This document shows, piece after piece, positions 8,752 through 16,544 of a DNA stretch of 64,000 nucleotides; position 1 is the stretch's first letter, and every line of letters starts with the position of its first letter. The translations under genes and the position numbers were made by a program. This DNA is from Clostridiales bacterium. GTDB lineage: Bacteria > Bacillota > Clostridia > Christensenellales > Borkfalkiaceae. A model generated the notes under the pieces. It was not told the DNA's origin. It did not search any database and saw only the letters and a program-made list of their open reading frames with translations. The stretch spans positions 28,221-92,220 of the forward strand of contig SVHN01000007.1 of NCBI GenBank assembly GCA_015055805.1, in the 5' to 3' direction.

Positions 8752-9735
8752 TCACAGATACGCTAATACTGAAAGTGCGCCGAAAACGGCAGTAACGAGA
8801 GAATAACAAAACGTTATCTTTGATTCGGAATATCCTTTCAGTTGAAAATGATGGTGCAATGGTGCCATTAAAAACACGCGCTTTTTCGTTCGCTTAAAAT
8901 AGGCAACCTGCACTATTACCGATATGCTACTCATAACGAAAGTTATGCCTATTATCGGAATAAAAAAGCTGTTTGAAGAAAAAATACTTATCGCGCCTAT
9001 AAATCCACCTAACGCAAGCGAGCCCGTATCACCCATAAAGACTTTGGCACGATTTGTGTTATAAACTAAAAATCCTAAAAGTCCGCCCACTAGTGCCGCT
9101 GATAAAAGGTTTAATTTTTTATATTCTAAGACGTTTATAGTCATTTGTTTAAGCGCAGAGATCTGTACTAAAATAAGCGCGGTAATTGATATAAGATACA
9201 CCGCGCTTACGCTACCTGCAAGCCCGTCAAGCCCGTCCGTCAAATTGACGCTGTTTGTTATTGCTATAAATATTAGCGCGACAATCGGAATCGTCCACCA
9301 TTTTAAGTCTACGCTTATACTGCTAAACGGAATATGGAAAAAGGTTATCCCATTTAAATAAGAAAATACTCCTGCAATGACTGCTATACTAAACTGAAAA
9401 ATTATTTTTTGGTAGGCTTTAAGCCCTTCGTTTCTTCTAAACTTAACCTTTATAAAATCGTCAATAAAACCAACAGCCATAAATGCTAGACCTATGGTCA
9501 TTGCAAGGGTTGCAAGCCGACCTTTTATTCCGCCGAAAATCACAAAAACGAGTGCTGACGGCACAATAAAAAACAATCCACCCATTGTAGGCGTCCCGTT
9601 CTTTTGTTTATGTTCTTCAACGTATTTTAATACGGTCTGTCCTGCTTTAATTTTCTTTAACAGCGGTATCACTATTAAACCTGCGACAAGCGTAAGCACA
9701 AGCGACGCTAACGCCGCCCATATTAAGACCTTCAA
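8752..9735 (-). CDS. mraY: Phospho-N-acetylmuramoyl-pentapeptide-transferase (TTG start)
   Basis: Integral membrane enzyme that makes lipid I from UDP-MurNAc-pentapeptide and undecaprenyl phosphate. About ten membrane segments. Diagnostic loops are GTPTMGG near residue 48, FIDDFIKV near 90, NSVNLTDGLDGLAG near 160, FMGDTGSLALGG near 230 and MAPLHHHFQLKG near 290; these include the Mg-binding Asp and the HHH motif. The start is TTG at 9735, overlapping the murE stop as TTGA, with GGAG seven bases upstream; the N-terminus then aligns naturally with MraY. Confidence 0.95.
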   Translation of the reverse strand: MKVLIWAALASLVLTLVAGLIVIPLLKKIKAGQTVLKYVEEHKQKNGTPTMGGLFFIVPSALVFVIFGGIKGRLATLAMTIGLAFMAVGFIDDFIKVKFRRNEGLKAYQKIIFQFSIAVIAGVFSYLNGITFFHIPFSSISVDLKWWTIPIVALIFIAITNSVNLTDGLDGLAGSVSAVYLISITALILVQISALKQMTINVLEYKKLNLLSAALVGGLLGFLVYNTNRAKVFMGDTGSLALGGFIGAISIFSSNSFFIPIIGITFVMSSISVIVQVAYFKRTKKRVFLMAPLHHHFQLKGYSESKITFCYSLVTAVFGALSVLAYL

Positions 9736-11177
9736 CTCCTTTCTCCCTGCAAAATTTCTTTAACCGTATCTTTGTCATTATACAGACGTTTTATACCGAG
9801 TATTTCTTGATAATTTTCCGCGCCCTTTCCCGCTATTATTATAACGTCATCTGCCTTAGCATAATTAAGGGCGTATTTTATTGCATCTTCACGATCTTCA
9901 ATAAGAAGATAATTTTTACTAGTTTCCAAAACGCCGAGTTCTATTTCCCTTATAATCTCCATAGGATCTTCAAAACGCGGATTATCGGAAGTAACTATTG
10001 TAAAGTCTGCTAGCTTTCCACTAATCGCTCCCATTTCTCTGCGTTTACCTTCGTCACGGTTTCCGCCGCAGCCGAACACACATATAAGCCTACCCTTTGT
10101 TAACGGTCTTAACGCGCTTAAAGATTTATAAAGTCCGTCTGGGGTGTGTGCGTAATCTACGTATACTGAATACCCTGATTTATGCACGCACTCTAAACGT
10201 CCGCTTGCCCCCTTTAACTTAGATAAACTTTCGGCTATTATCTCCGTTTTTACACCCAGTAGTGCTGACGTAGTCGACGCAGCTAAAGCGTTTAGCACGT
10301 TAAATCTTCCGATTAAAGGCAATTTCACCGTGTATATGCAATCAAATAGATTTAGCACGAACGAAGTTCCGTTCGTATCGTTTTCAAGCTTTATAGCAAA
10401 AACGTCGGCTGGATTTTCTATACCGTAAGTTACGGCGCGTTCCATTTCGCCTATTATTTCAACGCCGACAGCGTCGTCACTATTAACGACCATAAACTCG
10501 CACTTATTATCTTTAAAAAAACTTTTTTTAACCTGTTTATATTCTTCAAGATCGTTAAAGAAATCAAGGTGGTCACGGCTAAAATTCGTAAACACCCCTA
10601 CTTTAAACGCTAAGCCTTTCACCTTTTCATAAAATATAGCGTGTGCCGATACTTCCATTACTACCGTAGTAACGCCGTCAGAGTACATATCTGCTAAGAT
10701 TTTGTGTAAAACTAATGGATCGGGCGTAGTTAAGGTTGGTTCTATAAATTTATCGCCGTAAAATGCACCCAAAGTGCCTACAACGCCGCATTTTTCGCCA
10801 GCCTTTGTCATAATATCGTAGATCATGTGAGTAGTAGTAGTTTTTCCGTTAGTTCCAACCACTGCTATTAAGTTTAATTTTTTATCCACTCTGCCGTAAA
10901 ACTCCGACGCTATAACGCTTAAAGCCGCGCGTGTATCCTTGACTATTATTTGGGTGACGTTGACGTCGATTTTTCGTTCACAAATAACGGCAACCGCGCC
11001 GTATTTTTCTGCTTGCGACGCATATAAATGCCCGTCCGCCTCGCCGCCTTTTAAGCATATAAACAAGCTGCCGTGAGTTATAAAGTTGCTATCGGCTTTA
11101 ACGTCTGTTATGTCTTTATCAGTACTGCCTATAATTGAAACGACGTCAAGATTTTTTATAAGTTTTTTAAGTTTCAT
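9732..11177 (-). CDS. murE: UDP-MurNAc-L-Ala-D-Glu:meso-diaminopimelate ligase
   Basis: Adds the third stem-peptide residue. ATP loop GTNGKTTT at 108-115, the TTPDP and EVSAHA substrate motifs, the HLDFF segment, and the C-terminal DYAHTPDGL. The specificity motif at 398-401 is DNPR, which in characterised MurE enzymes marks meso-diaminopimelate rather than lysine; this indicates DAP-type peptidoglycan. It is the first gene of the run and its stop overlaps mraY. In many genomes murF follows murE, but here mraY does. 481 residues. Confidence 0.96.
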   Translation of the reverse strand: MKLKKLIKNLDVVSIIGSTDKDITDVKADSNFITHGSLFICLKGGEADGHLYASQAEKYGAVAVICERKIDVNVTQIIVKDTRAALSVIASEFYGRVDKKLNLIAVVGTNGKTTTTHMIYDIMTKAGEKCGVVGTLGAFYGDKFIEPTLTTPDPLVLHKILADMYSDGVTTVVMEVSAHAIFYEKVKGLAFKVGVFTNFSRDHLDFFNDLEEYKQVKKSFFKDNKCEFMVVNSDDAVGVEIIGEMERAVTYGIENPADVFAIKLENDTNGTSFVLNLFDCIYTVKLPLIGRFNVLNALAASTTSALLGVKTEIIAESLSKLKGASGRLECVHKSGYSVYVDYAHTPDGLYKSLSALRPLTKGRLICVFGCGGNRDEGKRREMGAISGKLADFTIVTSDNPRFEDPMEIIREIELGVLETSKNYLLIEDREDAIKYALNYAKADDVIIIAGKGAENYQEILGIKRLYNDKDTVKEILQGERS

Positions 11178-11293
11178 TTTTCGCCCCCAAACTGCCGCTT
11201 AAATTTCCGTTTATTCTATAATTAATATATACTACTCCACTTTGTATAAAATTCTAAACTTGTGTCGATTTATTTTGCTTTGTGTCTTTAAAG

Positions 11294-11325
11294 CAAAAAA
11301 AGTGACCGCTAGATAGCGGTCACCA
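11294..11325 (-). terminator. Terminator of yitT-like gene
   Basis: Perfect GTGACCGCT-ATCT-AGCGGTCAC stem followed on the minus strand by seven T, 18 bases after the stop codon. It insulates the upstream YitT gene from the murE operon. Confidence 0.92.
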
Positions 11326-11342
11326 TTGTTATTAATGTTTGA

Positions 11343-12218
11343 TTATATATGATTAAATCCTTTGCCGTAAACTTCGTTTGCATCACACACTATAACGAAA
11401 GCGTTTTCGTCAAGTTCTTTAATTGATGCTTTTAGTCCAACTATTTGTTTACTTTTTACACAGGTCATTAACACGCCCTTTGGTGTTCTAGTATACATTC
11501 CTTCACCGTTTATAAGGGTTACGCCACGCGGGCTGTGCGATATGAGAAAATCAGATATTTCTTCTGCTTTAGTAGTAATTATGTAGCATAGTTTTGCTTT
11601 TGCAAGACCCATTACTATCATATCGCTCACCTTTGCGCTTACGAATATCAATATCAAAGCATAAAGTATATTTTCCAAACTGTTAAGGAAGAGCGCACCC
11701 ATTAAGACAACCATTCCGTCAAATATAGCGACGTGAGTTGCAATGGTTCCGAAAGGCAACAAGCCGTGCGTAAGTCTACCCAAAAGTTCCGTTCCGCCGC
11801 TTGACGTTTCGTATTTAATAAACAAGCCTATGCCTATACCTTGCAGAATTCCACCGTAAAGTGATGCTAAAACGCCGTCGCTTGTTATAGTATCAATAAG
11901 CACTTCTTTCTCTGGTAAAATAAGTTCCCAAAATTCGGTCGCTAAACTTAAACATGCCGTAGTTATAAAGCATCTTAGTATAAACTTCCAGCCCATTTTT
12001 TTGAACCCAAAGATAAGGATAGGAATATTTATTACGGCAATGAATACACCGGTAGGCAAACCTGTCAATAAGTGTATTAGCGACGCGGCACCCGATACTC
12101 CACCACCTACGATATTATTCGGTTCTAAAAACGCTTTTAAGCTTAGCGCGTAAGACAAGCACCCCAAAATCATAAAAGCATAACGCTTTACTTCTTTAAA
12201 AACTTTTGTTTTATCCAT
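11343..12218 (-). CDS. YitT family membrane protein (DUF161 + DUF2179)
   Basis: Five or six hydrophobic segments in the first 200 residues with the YitT hallmarks FLEPNNIVGGGVSGAASLI and GIGLFIKYETSSGGTELLG. A soluble C-terminal DUF2179 domain follows (ISHSPRGVTLINGEGMYT, then KGVLMTCVKSKQIVGLK). Members are common in Firmicutes, often in several copies; the transported substrate, if any, is not established. 291 residues. AGGAG lies just before the ATG. It is a single-gene unit between two terminators. Confidence 0.88.
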   Translation of the reverse strand: MDKTKVFKEVKRYAFMILGCLSYALSLKAFLEPNNIVGGGVSGAASLIHLLTGLPTGVFIAVINIPILIFGFKKMGWKFILRCFITTACLSLATEFWELILPEKEVLIDTITSDGVLASLYGGILQGIGIGLFIKYETSSGGTELLGRLTHGLLPFGTIATHVAIFDGMVVLMGALFLNSLENILYALILIFVSAKVSDMIVMGLAKAKLCYIITTKAEEISDFLISHSPRGVTLINGEGMYTRTPKGVLMTCVKSKQIVGLKASIKELDENAFVIVCDANEVYGKGFNHI

Positions 12219-12246
12219 TGTTTTCTCCTAGACGTGTCTTATTATA

Positions 12247-12274
12247 ACAAAAACCGCTTACAATGTAAACGGTT
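12247..12274 (-). terminator. Terminator after HAD-family gene
   Basis: AACCGTTTAC-ATT-GTAAGCGGTT stem with one G-U pair, then TTTGTT on the minus strand. It lies between the HAD gene (stop at 12310) and the yitT start. Confidence 0.75.
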
Positions 12275-12309
12275 TATTATCATATTTTTTATTGAATTTT
12301 CCACTCAAC

Positions 12310-13122
12310 TCACAAAGAAAGCAGGTCCTTTACTGAATTAAGAACATAAGTTGACTTAACTTCACTTTCATTGTAATCATTCATCGTCGCCTCGCCACTT
12401 AAAACCAAAACGGTATCCACTCCAGCATTTACACCTGACGCTATATCTGTATAGAGTCTATCCCCGATTACAACGGTATCTGATTTATCTGCACCGAACT
12501 TTTCCATAACGGCGTTTATCATATCTGGTCTTGGTTTACCTATAAAATACGGTGCTTTACCCGTTGCTTTTTCAATACCAAAACACATTGAACCACAATC
12601 GGGAACGTAACCAAACTCTACCGGACAAACCCAATCGGGATTAGTGGCATAATACGGAACGTCTTTTTTGAGCGTTTTGCAAGTTTCTCTGAGTTTTGCA
12701 CTAGTAAGTTCATTATCAAACCCGACTAGCACGACATCTGTATCGTCCGAGTATTTTTCAGTAACTTTTATTCCGCTATTTTTTAGTTCTTTTATAAACG
12801 AGCGCGTGCCTTGCGCGTACACAAGTGCGCCGACGTGTTTTTTATTTAAAAGCATTACCGCCGCTTGTGTTGACGTAAAGAAATTTTCTTTATCTACACA
12901 CAATTCCATTTTGCATACTTTTTTGACATAATCATTTACAGACTTAGAAGAATTATTAGTAATAAACACATACTTTCCGCCGTCGGCTTTTATTCTTTGC
13001 AACAATTCAAGAACACCGTCAAACAGCCTATTTTCCATATAAATAGTGCCGTCCATATCAAAAAGATAAAGTTTTTTCGTCTTTAATGCGGTATAATCTT
13101 TTCCTAAAACGTCTAACGCCAT
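12310..13122 (-). CDS. HAD-IIA family sugar-phosphatase-like hydrolase (NagD type)
   Basis: HAD hydrolase with all four motifs: FDMDGTIYM near residue 21 (nucleophile Asp), ITNNSSKS near 54 (Thr), the GKPRPDM Lys near 197, and VIGDRLYTDIASG near 219 (Mg Asp pair). The large C2-type cap between motifs II and III places it in subclass IIA with NagD, AraL and PGP phosphatases. The substrate cannot be read from sequence; small phosphorylated sugars or glycerol phosphate are usual. 270 residues. GAGGAAA precedes the ATG. Confidence 0.85.
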   Translation of the reverse strand: MALDVLGKDYTALKTKKLYLFDMDGTIYMENRLFDGVLELLQRIKADGGKYVFITNNSSKSVNDYVKKVCKMELCVDKENFFTSTQAAVMLLNKKHVGALVYAQGTRSFIKELKNSGIKVTEKYSDDTDVVLVGFDNELTSAKLRETCKTLKKDVPYYATNPDWVCPVEFGYVPDCGSMCFGIEKATGKAPYFIGKPRPDMINAVMEKFGADKSDTVVIGDRLYTDIASGVNAGVDTVLVLSGEATMNDYNESEVKSTYVLNSVKDLLSL

Positions 13123-13161
13123 TATAATTTCCTCATTGATTAGTATGTAACAATTTTTTGA

Positions 13162-13809
13162 CTATAATTCGTCTTCTTCTCTCGATATAGATCGTATGAA
13201 ATTATTTTCGCTAATAGCCTTAAAAATATCTGCGTCGGTCACAGTTTTTTCGGTACTTATAACCGCCGTATACAGCACGTCGTCACCTTCTTTCTTCGCG
13301 CTGATTTTAGTAAACCTTTTAACGCCGAAAAGATCTTTTACAATCTCTCTATCTTCACCGCCGATTGAAACAAACACGACGGATAATCTTAAATTTCTAT
13401 GCGTATGGAATATTTTTATGTTTAAATGCATTATCCATTGAACGAGTATAATTATAGCTGATGCAACGACTGATATAATATACATACCCACGCCGACTGC
13501 CATGCCTATTGCAGCCGTTGCCCAAATACCAGCAGCGGTAGTTAAACCGTGAATAGTGCTTTTATTATAGAAAATCATACCTGCGCCGATAAAACCTATG
13601 CCTGATACAATCTGCGCTGCGACCCTTGCCTTATCCGAGCCATCAAAGCCGTATAGTGACACTATGGTAAAAAGGCATGCACCTACACAAACTATCGTGT
13701 GTGTTCTAATACCTGCTTCTTTTGAACGCATTTTGCGTTCAAAGCCTATCATAAAACCTAGTACAACTGCAAGCAGCATTCTTAAAATACAAATAATTTC
13801 AGTACTCAT
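13162..13809 (-). CDS. MgtC/SapB family membrane protein
   Basis: Four or five membrane segments with the MgtC core: LLAVVLGFMIGFERKMRSKEAGIRTHT near residue 12, VAAQIVSGIGFIGAGMIF near 64 and GLTTAAGIWATAAIGMAVG near 88. A roughly 80-residue ACT-like cytoplasmic tail follows. MgtC proteins are tied to growth at low magnesium and to regulation of ATP synthase in some bacteria; the role here is unproven. AGGTGA precedes the ATG. It lies 39 bases upstream of the HAD gene on the same strand and may be co-transcribed with it. Confidence 0.85.
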   Translation of the reverse strand: MSTEIICILRMLLAVVLGFMIGFERKMRSKEAGIRTHTIVCVGACLFTIVSLYGFDGSDKARVAAQIVSGIGFIGAGMIFYNKSTIHGLTTAAGIWATAAIGMAVGVGMYIISVVASAIIILVQWIMHLNIKIFHTHRNLRLSVVFVSIGGEDREIVKDLFGVKRFTKISAKKEGDDVLYTAVISTEKTVTDADIFKAISENNFIRSISREEDEL

Positions 13810-13896
13810 ATTTCACCTTTTAAAAAAATATTTATTATTATATCATATACAAAATCGTTTTACAATAGTATTTTAAAATTATTTTATATAAAATTA

Positions 13897-13914
13897 AAAA
13901 ACCACAGTGGTTTT
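13897..13914 (-). terminator. Probable terminator after PlsC-like gene
   Basis: AAAACCA-CTG-TGGTTTT stem ending in a T-rich run on the minus strand, about 30 bases past the acyltransferase stop. The stem is short, so it is less certain than the others. Confidence 0.55.
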
Positions 13915-13941
13915 CTGCGGTTTTTGTTGGTTTTTCAAATT

Positions 13942-14685
13942 TTAAGCCGTCACTACGTCATCAACGGTCTTATTACTTGTTAATTCTTCAATCGGTTTGT
14001 TACCAAGTTCATTACATCTTGCAAGTAACCCCTTAATCATACTATCCTTATCCCCGTATTTTTTCATAAGTTCGGAAAATTTTATAGGCTGATCAAAAAC
14101 GTATTGAAGTTCTTCTTTCTTAAAATACGAAACGCATATAGGAACGTCTATACCTTTTTTATAGCAATATTCGGCAAACACGTAAAATCCACCGAAAAAG
14201 TCTTCTAATTCTTTTAGATAACCTTTATTTGAATCCTCAGGAAAAATCACGATATTTCTGCCCTGCTCTATTGCAGAAAAACTTTCTTTTACCGTCCTAA
14301 AAAAACGGTTGTCTTTGTACGTTGAGATAATGCTTATTCCCTTATAGAAAAGATTAGTAAGAGGACTTGCAAGCAAGCAAAACAGTCTAGCTAAGTGCAA
14401 ATTCCAATGCTTTTTTTCGTGATAATACACCCTAGTTTGGTACTTATACATTTCTATAAGTCCAGAATTCATTTCGTGTGCGCCCCACATACTAAGCGGT
14501 TTATCCATATATAGTTCTAGCGACATCGGGGAATCCGTACCTTCATGGTTACTAAGTACCACGGTACCGTTCTGAAATTCTTCGCCTAAAAATATAAACT
14601 CTGGCTTTTTATATCTACACGTTGTAAGGTGTTTTATAAACCTAAACCACCACTTACCCCTTTTTACTATTTTACCCTTTGCCAT
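13942..14685 (-). CDS. PlsC-like acyltransferase family protein
   Basis: Resembles the 1-acylglycerol-3-phosphate acyltransferase superfamily: VVLSNHEGTDSP at residues 42-53 occupies block I, and NIVIFPEDSNKGY near 145-158 matches block III (FPEGTRS type). The catalytic block is usually H-X4-D, but here H47 and D51 are one residue closer (H-X3-D). Hydrophobic stretches near 105-120 suggest membrane association. 247 residues, AAAGGAA before the ATG. If active it would acylate a lysophospholipid or related acceptor; the spacing change makes the exact activity unsure. Confidence 0.65.
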   Translation of the reverse strand: MAKGKIVKRGKWWFRFIKHLTTCRYKKPEFIFLGEEFQNGTVVLSNHEGTDSPMSLELYMDKPLSMWGAHEMNSGLIEMYKYQTRVYYHEKKHWNLHLARLFCLLASPLTNLFYKGISIISTYKDNRFFRTVKESFSAIEQGRNIVIFPEDSNKGYLKELEDFFGGFYVFAEYCYKKGIDVPICVSYFKKEELQYVFDQPIKFSELMKKYGDKDSMIKGLLARCNELGNKPIEELTSNKTVDDVVTA

Positions 14686-14767
14686 AATTTTGTATTCCTT
14701 TCCTATTATTTGTTGTATTATAACAAATATATTACAAGTTTAATTCAAATTTAATTCAAGTATATTT

Positions 14768-14804
14768 GAAAAAAGGCTCGCACGGTTAAGCACAAGCCTT
14801 TTTT
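14768..14804 (-). terminator. Terminator of hydrogenase operon
   Basis: AAGGCTTG/CGAGCCTT stem with a T6 tail on the minus strand, about 18 bases beyond the hydA stop. Confidence 0.85.
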
Positions 14805-14821
14805 ACAAACCTATTAGATTA

Positions 14822-16540
14822 TTATTTATTTTTAGGTGTATACTTAGTATGCAAAAGCTCGTGAGCTTTATGACCGCCTACTTCACCAAAGAAATTGTCG
14901 TAAAGTGCTGTTACTGCATAGTTATCGTGACTCTTTCTACTGGTCATATTAGCATCAGTATCATAAAGTCCCTTAGCCCTCATGCCCTTATAGTCGGTAC
15001 TTGACCTAGTAAATGCGTCCACAAACGGTTGTCCTGCGCCGTTTACACAGCCACCTGGACAGCTCATTATCTCTATGAACTGATAATCCGCTTCGCCTTT
15101 TCTCACCTTATCGCAAATGGCAGCCGCATTTTTTAGTCCACTTACGACAGCGACCTTAACTTTAAGTCCCTTAACGTCGTATTCGGCTTCCTTAACACCT
15201 TCCATGCCACGAACTGCTTCAAAATTGAGATTGCCGAGTTTTTCACCAGTAATGGTTTCAACAGCAGTACGAAGAGCAGCTTCCATAACGCCACCTGATG
15301 CGCCGAATATAACGCCTGCACCAGTATATTCCTTGAAGGGGACGTCGGGAAGATCCTCTTTGAGCTGAGCAAAGTGGATACCGTGTTCACGAATCATACG
15401 AACAACTTCTTGCGTAGATAGTACGTAATCAATTATCGGATTGCCGTCTTTATCCATAAACTTAGCGCGACGCGCTTCGTCCTTTTTAGCAGAACACGGC
15501 ATGATAGCAACGTGGATATGTTTCTTTTCACCTTTGTACATTGCTTTTACTGTTGAACCGAGCATCTGCATTGGTGAACGACAGGTCGAGATATTATCCA
15601 AAAGGTCGGGATATTTATCTTCGGCAAACCTTATCCAAGCAGGACAGCAAGAAGTAAACATCGGAAGTTTGCCACCTTTCTTTATTCTCTTAATAAGTTC
15701 GTTAGACTCTTCAATAATTGTTAAGTCTGCGCCGATATTAGTATCGTAAACCTTTTCAAAGCCCATTTCGCGAAGAGCCGTTACAAGTTTACCCATAACG
15801 TTCTCACCTTCGCTAAATCCAAACTCTTTACTTATACCTACTCTTACGGCAGGAGCGATTTGAACGGAAACTTCATATTCGGGATTGCCGAGAACTTTCC
15901 ATACTAGGTCAGCGTCGTCCCTAATAGTAATAGCACCAGTCGGGCAAACAGCTGCACATTGACCACAACCTACGCAAGGTGAATTTTTAATATCGCCGTC
16001 GAAAGCCGTTGCAATTTTCATCTTTGAGCCACGGAAAGCATAATCAATTGCGCCAACCGACTGAATTTCGTTACACATTCTTACGCATTTACCGCAAAGA
16101 ATACATTTACCTGGGTTTCTTAAAATACAGTTAGAAGAACTATCCGGACTTAAAGTGCACGAATTATTGGGGAATCTTACGTTTTCGATATTAAACTTAT
16201 AAGCAAATTCCTGCAATTTACACTTACCGCTCATGTGGCAAGTAGTACAATCTCTGCAATGGTTTGCAAGCAAAAGTTCTAGTATCATTTTTCTATACTT
16301 ACGGAGTTTGGGAGTGTTGGTTTTAATTACCATACCCGCCCTAGGTCTGCAAGAACAAGCAGCATCAAGTTTGCCGCGTTCGTCTTCAAACATACACATT
16401 CTGCACGCGCCGTAAATAGAAAGTTCGGGGTCATAACAGAACGCAGGAATTTCTATACCTACTTTTCTTGCAAGCTCTAATATGTTCTTTTCGCCGTTAA
16501 TCTCCGCTTGTATGCCGTCGATAATCATATATTCACTCAT
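14822..16540 (-). CDS. hydA: [FeFe] hydrogenase catalytic subunit (HydA)
   Basis: Forms or consumes H2 at an H-cluster. Domains in order: N-terminal [2Fe-2S] with C35, C46, C49 and C62; a His-ligated cluster region (HCRDCTTCHMSGKC near 94-107); two [4Fe-4S] clusters (CILCGKCVRMC near 146-156 and CVGCGQCAAVC near 189-199); then the H-domain with L1 TSCCPAW (296-302), L2 MPCSAKKDE (347-355) and L3 EIMSCPGGCVNGAGQP (490-505). L3 has GAGQP where GGGQP is usual. 572 residues, as in trimeric group A hydrogenases. The partner subunits lie directly upstream, pointing to a NAD-linked, probably electron-bifurcating complex. Confidence 0.95.
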   Translation of the reverse strand: MSEYMIIDGIQAEINGEKNILELARKVGIEIPAFCYDPELSIYGACRMCMFEDERGKLDAACSCRPRAGMVIKTNTPKLRKYRKMILELLLANHCRDCTTCHMSGKCKLQEFAYKFNIENVRFPNNSCTLSPDSSSNCILRNPGKCILCGKCVRMCNEIQSVGAIDYAFRGSKMKIATAFDGDIKNSPCVGCGQCAAVCPTGAITIRDDADLVWKVLGNPEYEVSVQIAPAVRVGISKEFGFSEGENVMGKLVTALREMGFEKVYDTNIGADLTIIEESNELIKRIKKGGKLPMFTSCCPAWIRFAEDKYPDLLDNISTCRSPMQMLGSTVKAMYKGEKKHIHVAIMPCSAKKDEARRAKFMDKDGNPIIDYVLSTQEVVRMIREHGIHFAQLKEDLPDVPFKEYTGAGVIFGASGGVMEAALRTAVETITGEKLGNLNFEAVRGMEGVKEAEYDVKGLKVKVAVVSGLKNAAAICDKVRKGEADYQFIEIMSCPGGCVNGAGQPFVDAFTRSSTDYKGMRAKGLYDTDANMTSRKSHDNYAVTALYDNFFGEVGGHKAHELLHTKYTPKNK

Positions 16541-16544
16541 AATC

